Part shown: positions 14,093 to 19,319 of the stretch, in pieces
Position numbering within the stretch: position 1 is the stretch's first letter
Layout of the letters: each line of letters opens with the position of its first letter
Origin: a virus
Virus record (IMG/VR): IMGVR_UViG_3300048586_000138
Coordinates: 1 to 27,669 of that record
DNA length: 27,669 bases
Reading direction: 5' to 3' (one strand)
Notes under the pieces: model-generated
Told to the model about the DNA's origin: nothing
The model's database searches: none
Seen by the model: the letters and a program-made list of their open reading frames with translations, nothing else
Position numbers and translations under genes: made by a program

Positions 14093-14128
14093 ACGAAAAG
14101 GGCGCTCACCACGGGCGCCCTTTTTCGT
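14093..14128 (+). terminator. Rho-independent terminator of the P2 cassette
   Basis: Arms ACGAAAAGGGCGC (14093-14105) and GCGCCC followed by TTTTTCGT (14115-14128) pair around a 9-base loop, with one extra T. The core 6-bp GC stem runs straight into a T5 tract. The A-rich left arm would also make it work in the opposite direction. It separates the accessory cassette from the scaffold and capsid genes. Confidence 0.85.
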
Positions 14129-14142
14129 GCGCACCATCTTAA

Positions 14143-14155
14143 TGACGCCGCGTCA
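14143..14155. promoter_or_regulatory. Palindromic operator candidate at P4
   Basis: TGACGCCGCGTCA is a perfect inverted repeat with 6-base arms around a single C. The design (odd, one-base centre) is like CGAACGGTTCG, but the sequence differs. It ends 1 base before the TACATTCG -7 candidate, so a bound protein would block that promoter. Confidence 0.5.
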
Positions 14156-14156
14156 C

Positions 14157-14164
14157 TACATTCG
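14157..14164 (+). promoter_or_regulatory. Promoter candidate P4 (-7 element only)
   Basis: TACATTCG matches TAnnTTTG with one mismatch, 22 bases before the ATG at 14187 and just after the cassette terminator, where the capsid transcript needs a new start. No TTG is seen at the -33 position. Confidence 0.4.
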
Positions 14165-14186
14165 GCCCCAACAAACAGAGCAGCAC

Positions 14187-14771
14187 ATGGCCTACGTAGT
14201 GATCGAGAACACCCGCACAGGGCAGCAGAAGACCGTCAGCGAGGAGACCTGGAAGCTGATGCGCAACACCCGCGACCAGGGGGATGTCCGCAAGGGATAC
14301 CGGATCATCAAAGGAGCACCCCAGGCGCAGGCGAAGGCCAACGCGAAGCTGGACCAGGTGAAGACCCCGACGATGATCCCCCCAGCCATCGCCGCCGCCG
14401 CACAAGCAGCACTGGAAGCGGAGCGGGCGGCGGAAAGCGGGATGATCAGCGGATCGCCGGAGCAGGCCGCACCGGCCAGCGAGGCACCAGCACCAGCCGC
14501 CACCCAGGAGCAGGAAGCAGCCCCATCGGTTGCCGCACCTGCGGAGGAGGCCCCCGCGAAAGACCTGCCAACGGAGCTCGACGGACTGGACCCATCCCTG
14601 ACGCCCAAGGTCGCGCAAGTTCTGGCCCAAGCCGGGATCAGCACCAAGGCGCAACTCAAGGCCGCCACCATGCCCGCCATCAACAAGGTGCTGGACGCCG
14701 CTGGCCTTGGGGCCAAGAAGGCACAGGCAGCGGGCTGGAAGTCCAAGGCCGCCGCCAACCTCAAAGCCTGA
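14187..14771 (+). CDS. Virion-associated protein with helix-hairpin-helix C-terminus
   Basis: A 194-residue protein in three parts. Residues 1-45 form a small domain (MAYVVIENTRTGQQKTVSEE and a following KGYRIIKG). Residues 60-130 are an alanine/proline/glutamate-rich linker. Residues 135-190 resemble a tandem helix-hairpin-helix of the HHH_5 type, with LDGLDPSLTPKVAQVLAQAG, ISTKAQLKAA and a final LGAKKAQAAGW. The N-terminal domain is related by eye to the whole next gene. A start at 14127 would lie in the terminator stem; ATG 14187 is preferred. Location next to the scaffold and capsid genes suggests a head accessory or a DNA-organising protein; function is unproven. Confidence 0.7.
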   Translation: MAYVVIENTRTGQQKTVSEETWKLMRNTRDQGDVRKGYRIIKGAPQAQAKANAKLDQVKTPTMIPPAIAAAAQAALEAERAAESGMISGSPEQAAPASEAPAPAATQEQEAAPSVAAPAEEAPAKDLPTELDGLDPSLTPKVAQVLAQAGISTKAQLKAATMPAINKVLDAAGLGAKKAQAAGWKSKAAANLKA

Positions 14772-14776
14772 GCGCC

Positions 14777-15010
14777 ATGTACAGGATCAAGAACATCAAG
14801 ACCGAGCAGGTCTACAACGTGACCAAGGAGGGCTGGGATACCATCATCGCCAAGGGCATGGGATCCCGGTACGAGATCGTGGAGGAGCTTCGCACCAGCG
14901 CCAATCGCGCATCGAAGATCCCCGAAGCGATCGCCGCCGCCGCCATCCTGGAGGCCAGCCGTGAAGTGACCAACGAGCAACCAACCAAAGGCCACAAGGC
15001 CACAAAGTAG
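14777..15010 (+). CDS. Small paralogue of the preceding N-terminal domain
   Basis: A 77-residue protein starting MYRIKNIKTEQVYNVTKEGW, with RYEIVEELR and IPEAIAAAAILEASRE. It follows the order of the preceding protein (YVVIENTRTGQQKTVSEETW, YRIIKG, then IPPAIAAAAQAALEAER), so the two are probably a tandem duplication in which this copy lacks the linker and helix-hairpin-helix part. It begins 5 bases after the preceding stop and is followed after 6 bases by the scaffold-like gene. Possibly a head decoration or capsid-assembly accessory. Confidence 0.65.
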   Translation: MYRIKNIKTEQVYNVTKEGWDTIIAKGMGSRYEIVEELRTSANRASKIPEAIAAAAILEASREVTNEQPTKGHKATK

Positions 15011-15016
15011 ACCACC

Positions 15017-15964
15017 ATGCCAACGGCAGAAGAAGTACTCACAGGGCTGCTGTCCACCAGCTACAAGTTGGACGAAACGGGAGTTACCTCACTCAAGAAC
15101 GAGGACGGGTCCTTCAAGGACGATGCACTGGACCACTTGACCAAGATGGATGCCGACCGGGTTGCCAGCCTGAAAGGTGACGTTGAAAAGGTCAAGGCTG
15201 ACACCTACTCGCGTGGCAAGCGGGAAGCGTTGGAAGGTCTGGAGCGCGAACTGAAGGACGAATTCGGCATCAAGGCCACCGACAAGAAGGGAAAGGATCT
15301 GATCAGGGAGATACTGGCGTCACGGACCAAGGGGGGCGATCCGCTCACCGAGGAGACCGTGAAGGCCCATCCCCTGTACCTCAAACTGGAGGAGCACGCA
15401 AACGCGCTGCCTAAGACGTTCGAGGAGCAGATCAAAGCCCGGGAGGAGGCCATCCGTGCCGAGTTCAAAGCTGAACGCGACTTCGATCGCGTCCGGGCCA
15501 GTGCCATGCGCACGTTCAAGGGGATGAATCCGATCCTTCCCAAGAACGAGGACGTGGCCAACGCACAACTGACACTGCTGGACCAGGCATTGAATGGCCT
15601 GAAGTACCAACTGGTGGAGAAAGACGGTGAGATCGCGGATATCGTGCCTATGAAGGCGGATGGCTCCGGTCGGCTTGAAGATGCCCACGGGCACCCTGTC
15701 AAGTTTGAAGCACTGATCAAGACCATCGGGGCCAAGTACTTCGAGTTCGCCGAGGGAGAGCAGCGCGAAGGTGCGGATGATCCCAACCGCAAGGGGAAGG
15801 AGAGTGGCAAGGGCGGCGGTGACAAGGCGTTCGACCCCAAGACCGTCGAACAGTACGCCAATGAGTGGCAGCGCATCACCGATACGGTGCGGGACCTGGC
15901 CGAGCGCCGGGACCAGCTTGACAAACTCAGGGAGGCTGGAAGGCGGAATGGGGTGGCCTCTTAG
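15017..15964 (+). CDS. Scaffold-like protein
   Basis: Scaffold proteins line the procapsid interior and leave before or during packaging. The 315-residue protein is strongly charged and helical, with coiled-coil character from about residue 45 to 160 (RVASLKGDVEKVKADTYSRG, GLERELKDEFGI, AREEAIRAEFKAERDFDRV), then a globular middle and a glycine/lysine-rich segment, and a C-terminal helix (TDTVRDLAERRDQLDKLREA). It lies directly upstream of the major capsid gene, the usual place. No protease motif is seen, so a separate head protease, or none, is needed. Assignment is from position and composition. Confidence 0.7.
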   Translation: MPTAEEVLTGLLSTSYKLDETGVTSLKNEDGSFKDDALDHLTKMDADRVASLKGDVEKVKADTYSRGKREALEGLERELKDEFGIKATDKKGKDLIREILASRTKGGDPLTEETVKAHPLYLKLEEHANALPKTFEEQIKAREEAIRAEFKAERDFDRVRASAMRTFKGMNPILPKNEDVANAQLTLLDQALNGLKYQLVEKDGEIADIVPMKADGSGRLEDAHGHPVKFEALIKTIGAKYFEFAEGEQREGADDPNRKGKESGKGGGDKAFDPKTVEQYANEWQRITDTVRDLAERRDQLDKLREAGRRNGVAS

Positions 15965-15989
15965 GTCCAACCTCAAACCCTGAACAACC

Positions 15990-17024
15990 ATGTCAACTAC
16001 AACCGCCGGGAATTTCGACTGCTCAAAGCTGCTCGAGATCAAGGCAAAGGTCTCCGAGATCTGGAACGAGGGCATCATCAACGCCGAGTACATCCCCGAC
16101 GTTGAGCCTGCCCTGGCTATCCTCTCCGGCCAGACCGCACAACTCCAGATGCTGGAGAACCCCGAGAAGGACCGCGAACTGAAGGTTATCTGGGTGGACG
16201 ACTGCGACGATACCGACCCCGAGGACTGCACCGACCAGTGCACCATCGACGGGGAGAAGATCGGCGACAACTGCGTGAACTACGAACTCACCGAGTGCTT
16301 TGAAAAGAGCTTCAAGGTGACGGAGGAGATGTTCCGCACCTCGATGCTCACCCGCGAGGAGGTGGTGGCCCGTGCGCTGCTAAAGAAGATGAAGCTGATG
16401 GACGAGTTCTGGGCCGCCAAGGCGATCGCGTTCTTCAACGCATCGGCTGGCGTCAACCAGTTCGCCGGTCAGTACACGGTGGTGGGCAGCGAGACGTACA
16501 TCCCTGCCGTGGCATGGAACCCGGACATCTTCGGGTACTTCGACACGGCCCTGTGGATGAACAAACTGAGCATGGGCAAGATGCTCAGTGGCACGCTCCT
16601 GAAGCAGTACATGTGGAAGATCGGCATGGAGACCACTGACCCCACGGGCCAGTCGAACCAGGCCAAGATGACCAGCTTCGGCGTGCCGTACTTCGATCGC
16701 CGGATGGACACCATCCTGGGTGAGAAGGCGCTGTTCATGTTCAACCCGAACAGCGTGGCGATGGCCACCAAGGCGCGTCACGCTGCCTACGGTGCCGCAG
16801 GCCGCGAGGTGCAGACGCCGACCGGGCCGCAGCGTTGGTACACCATCCCAAGCAACAGCCTCCCCGGCGTTGTGTACGATGTGGCATACCAGGAGCTGTG
16901 CTCGGGCAACGACATCAGCCACTTCTGGAAGATCAAGACCCGTGGGGACATCTTCCTGAACCCACTGGGCTGCGACAACGACCGGACGGGCGTGCTGAAG
17001 TTCGTCTGCGGTGCCCCTGCGTAA
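15990..17024 (+). CDS. Major capsid protein (HK97-fold expected)
   Basis: Builds the icosahedral head. The 344-residue protein shows the order expected for the fold: an N-terminal arm, a central region (FKVTEEMFRTSMLTREEVVA, ALLKKMKLMDEFWAAKAIAF), a long helix-strand core, and C-terminal strands (ALFMFNPNSVAMATKAR, FWKIKTRGDIFLNPLG). Position between scaffold and neck genes fits. Odd: cysteines at 72, 80, 84, 95 and 103 lie in a very acidic stretch (WVDDCDDTDPEDCTDQC), which could bind metal or cross-link subunits. Fold assignment is inferred from context and general resemblance to Bacteroidota phage capsids. The gene ends 26 bases before a strong terminator. Confidence 0.8.
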   Translation: MSTTTAGNFDCSKLLEIKAKVSEIWNEGIINAEYIPDVEPALAILSGQTAQLQMLENPEKDRELKVIWVDDCDDTDPEDCTDQCTIDGEKIGDNCVNYELTECFEKSFKVTEEMFRTSMLTREEVVARALLKKMKLMDEFWAAKAIAFFNASAGVNQFAGQYTVVGSETYIPAVAWNPDIFGYFDTALWMNKLSMGKMLSGTLLKQYMWKIGMETTDPTGQSNQAKMTSFGVPYFDRRMDTILGEKALFMFNPNSVAMATKARHAAYGAAGREVQTPTGPQRWYTIPSNSLPGVVYDVAYQELCSGNDISHFWKIKTRGDIFLNPLGCDNDRTGVLKFVCGAPA

Positions 17025-17050
17025 GGGACACGGCGTCACAAATTGGGACT

Positions 17051-17075
17051 GGCCCGGGGGATACCTCGGGCCTTT
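17051..17075 (+). terminator. Terminator after the major capsid gene
   Basis: GGCCCGGGG (17051-17059) pairs with CCTCGGGCC (17064-17072) across a GATA loop, 9 pairs with one G-U, followed by TTTCTCATTT. It separates head-shell transcription from the neck and tail genes. Confidence 0.8.
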
Positions 17076-17088
17076 CTCATTTGCCCCC

Positions 17089-17096
17089 TACATTTG
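17089..17096 (+). promoter_or_regulatory. Promoter candidate P5 (-7 element)
   Basis: TACATTTG is a perfect TAnnTTTG, 20 bases before the ATG at 17117 and just past the capsid terminator. The -33 position (17065) falls within the terminator arm and has no TTG. It would restart transcription for the neck and tail block. Confidence 0.5.
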
Positions 17097-17116
17097 AAGC
17101 CTAAACACACACGACC

Positions 17117-17347
17117 ATGGCGATGAAAGTACAGGGCGGGCGCTTCGTTGAATCGGGCCGTACCAATGCACAAGAATTGGCCAATACAAGGGCCACGCTT
17201 CGACCCTTGGCAGATGCGGCATGGAATGCTATCAAGGCGTTCGAGGATAAAGCTTCGGCACTGCGCGTTCTGGGCGCTTCGCAAGGCCCTGAACTGATGC
17301 GCATGCGCAATCGTATCCAGCAGATCAGCAAGGAGATCACCGGCTAA
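17117..17347 (+). CDS. Small helical protein, paralogue of the 18516 gene
   Basis: A 76-residue protein beginning MAMKVQGGRFVESGRTNAQE and continuing as amphipathic helices (RPLADAAWNAIKAFEDKA, MRMRNRIQQISKEI). Start, length, the M-A-x-K/R-x-Q-G-G opening and the helical remainder match the protein at 18516-18749, so the two flank one structural gene as probable duplicates. The position after the capsid suggests a decoration, head-closure or connector subunit. First gene after terminator and promoter P5; the next gene begins 3 bases later. Confidence 0.65.
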   Translation: MAMKVQGGRFVESGRTNAQELANTRATLRPLADAAWNAIKAFEDKASALRVLGASQGPELMRMRNRIQQISKEITG

Positions 17348-17350
17348 CCC

Positions 17351-18514
17351 ATGAGCGCCGACCTCGCCTGCTTCACGGATGTCTTCGGCCTGAGCCGCAA
17401 GGACTGCGCGTGCGTGGACCCCATTGCGGTGGGTGCCAACGTGAGCGAGAGCGGGCTGTACTTGGACGAGACGCCGGGGCTTTCCCTGCAACTCCTGAGC
17501 AACGCGCAGGACTGCGGAGACGGAGGGTTGTGGGACATGCTGGACAAGGCACGGGCATCGGGTATCGAGGACACGATCAGCGAACTTGGTGCCTGCATTG
17601 GCGCGGGTACCGACGCCCGCAGGCAGGACGGTATCGCGGTGATCGGCGACGAGAAGAACGCCACCAAGACGGCGCACCGCCTCACCAAGTCCTACCACGG
17701 CATGACCATCCAGACCGCGAAGGTCCGGGGCGGTCGCTTCCGCATCATTGCCATCGCCACGGCCTTCAAGGGCACGGTACCGGCAACGATCCCGGTGAGC
17801 ATCTACGGCCGCACGGAGTACGATGGAGACGTGCCACTGATTACCTACGACCTCCCCGCCACGTCTGGCCGCATCGTATGGACCACGCTCCCCGAGCCGC
17901 TGGACCTGGACATGAGCGAGCTCGGCACCGGCAACCCGCGCTTCTGGGCGTTGTACGAACCCACGGACGGGCTGACGGCGATGAACAGCGAGTGCAGTTG
18001 CGGTTGCGGGGGCTTCAAGCCTTCGTGGAACGAGAACAGCCCGCAATACCAGAGCATCCAGCAGAAGGGCGGCAAGCTGTGGACCGAGTGGTGCATGGCG
18101 GCAGGTACCTCCGGGGATGGCCTGGACCGCCGCAGCGAGTGGGGCACGGTGAACCCTACGCAGGGGCTGCTGCTGAAGGTGCAGTTCGAGTGCGACATCC
18201 GGTCCACCTTCTGCCCGGACGCTCCGAACTACCGCTATGACGAGGTGATGAACGTGCTGGCCCACACCATGCGGTTCAAGGCGGCGGCGAACCTGATCAC
18301 GCAGATCCTGCAGAGCACATCGATCAACCGCTACACGATGACGGCAGGCGACCAGTTGGAGGCCCTTCGCGATAGCTACAACAAGACCTTCAGCGAGGGC
18401 ATCCAAGGGTACCTGTGCGTGAAGTTTTCGGAGGAACAGAACATCAATAGCTACGGCGACTGTCGGCGGTGCAAAGACCGCTGGGGGATGCGGCGTAGCA
18501 CAATCCTAAGCTAA
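17351..18514 (+). CDS. Cysteine-rich virion structural protein
   Basis: A 387-residue protein I recognise only as a type recurrent in Bacteroidota phages, where it opens with a pattern like CFTDVFGLSRKDCACVDP and SGLYLDETPGL. It carries many cysteines, including CSCGCGG near residues 217-223 and CRRCK near the end. The middle (residues about 115-200) looks beta-rich: FRIIAIATAFKG, ATIPVSIYGRTE, GRIVWTTLPEP. The remainder is helical. It lies between two related small genes in the neck block. A head-tail connector or tail tube-related role is possible, not shown. The reading frame stays open throughout and starts at ATG 17351. Confidence 0.7.
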   Translation: MSADLACFTDVFGLSRKDCACVDPIAVGANVSESGLYLDETPGLSLQLLSNAQDCGDGGLWDMLDKARASGIEDTISELGACIGAGTDARRQDGIAVIGDEKNATKTAHRLTKSYHGMTIQTAKVRGGRFRIIAIATAFKGTVPATIPVSIYGRTEYDGDVPLITYDLPATSGRIVWTTLPEPLDLDMSELGTGNPRFWALYEPTDGLTAMNSECSCGCGGFKPSWNENSPQYQSIQQKGGKLWTEWCMAAGTSGDGLDRRSEWGTVNPTQGLLLKVQFECDIRSTFCPDAPNYRYDEVMNVLAHTMRFKAAANLITQILQSTSINRYTMTAGDQLEALRDSYNKTFSEGIQGYLCVKFSEEQNINSYGDCRRCKDRWGMRRSTILS

Positions 18515-18515
18515 A

Positions 18516-18749
18516 ATGGCAGTACGATTCCAGGGTGGTCAGATGATCCCCGCAAACAACAACAGCGGTGCTGCGGCACAGAACGCTGCCGGTCGCTTGA
18601 GCAACATCGCATCCGGGGTGGACGAGGTGGTCCGTACCCTGAAGCGGGACGGGCGAGGCGATGCCAAGCTGCTGGCCTTGGCCGCTGAACTCGATGGCCT
18701 TCGTTCCCAACTGGCCGGCGTATCCCGCAAGCTGGCCGCTGTGCGCTAA
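18516..18749 (+). CDS. Small helical protein, paralogue of the 17117 gene
   Basis: A 77-residue protein beginning MAVRFQGGQMIPANNNSGAA, followed by helical segments (RLSNIASGVDEVVRTLKRDG, LAAELDGLRSQLAGVSRKLA). It shares the M-A-x-R/K-x-Q-G-G opening, length and C-terminal helix with the 17117 protein; the similarity in the middle is weak. It lies 1 base after the cysteine-rich protein and 3 bases before the tail-completion gene. Probably a small virion or assembly protein. Confidence 0.65.
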   Translation: MAVRFQGGQMIPANNNSGAAAQNAAGRLSNIASGVDEVVRTLKRDGRGDAKLLALAAELDGLRSQLAGVSRKLAAVR

Positions 18750-18752
18750 CCC

Positions 18753-19319
18753 ATGACCCTCGAAACCCTTGAAGCCCGCCTCGGTGAGTTGGTGCCGGTC
18801 CTGCTTGGTGCATTGCGCACCGAGATGGAGACGGTCGCCACGGACGGGCTTTCCAAGGTGATCCAGCGGGTGAGCGAAACGGGCCGCGACCAGAACGGGA
18901 CGCCATTCAAGCCGTACACGCCAGCGTACGAAGCCTTCAAGCGGCAGGCGGTCGGAGGCAACAAGTCGGCCAAGCAGCGGGCACGTCGGGCCACGGCACC
19001 GGCAACGGCAGAGCAGCCTGTTGGCCGCTTCACTGGCTTTGTGAACTTCACACTGAGCGGACGCATGCTCTCGAACATCGGCCCTGTTGAATCGGCCCTT
19101 GGCGGATCGGCTGGGATCGGTGTTACCGATGTGACGGATACCTCCAAAGGCGTCCGGGTGATCGTCGCGGGCCGCACCGAAGAGACGCGGGGCAAGATGG
19201 AGGGCAACGACAACTACCGGAAGGACTGGTTCAGCCTTTCCCAGAAAGAAGTGGACGAACTTGGCGCCGACAGTAAAGAGCGGATGACCGGGATCGCCGA
19301 ACGATTCCTTGAAGCATGA
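18753..19319 (+). CDS. Tail completion / virion morphogenesis protein (Mu gpG, P2 gpS-like)
   Basis: Proteins of this group cap the tail tube or join head to tail. The 188-residue protein has an N-terminal helix pair, the signature NGTPFKPYTPAY at 48-59 after a helix, a basic loop with KSAKQRARR, the segment LSGRMLSNIG at 101-110, then beta strands (RVIVAGRTEE), and an ending WFSLSQKEVDEL with C-terminal helix. This fits phage virion morphogenesis proteins and HK97 gp10-like connectors. It overlaps the next gene by 4 bases. Confidence is moderate for the family and lower for the exact position in the neck. Confidence 0.7.
   Translation: MTLETLEARLGELVPVLLGALRTEMETVATDGLSKVIQRVSETGRDQNGTPFKPYTPAYEAFKRQAVGGNKSAKQRARRATAPATAEQPVGRFTGFVNFTLSGRMLSNIGPVESALGGSAGIGVTDVTDTSKGVRVIVAGRTEETRGKMEGNDNYRKDWFSLSQKEVDELGADSKERMTGIAERFLEA

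Noticed and set aside
14127-14186. N-terminal extension of the helix-hairpin-helix protein from ATG 14127
   Set aside because: The ATG-side bases overlap the terminator arm, and the predicted transcription start at P4 is downstream of it.
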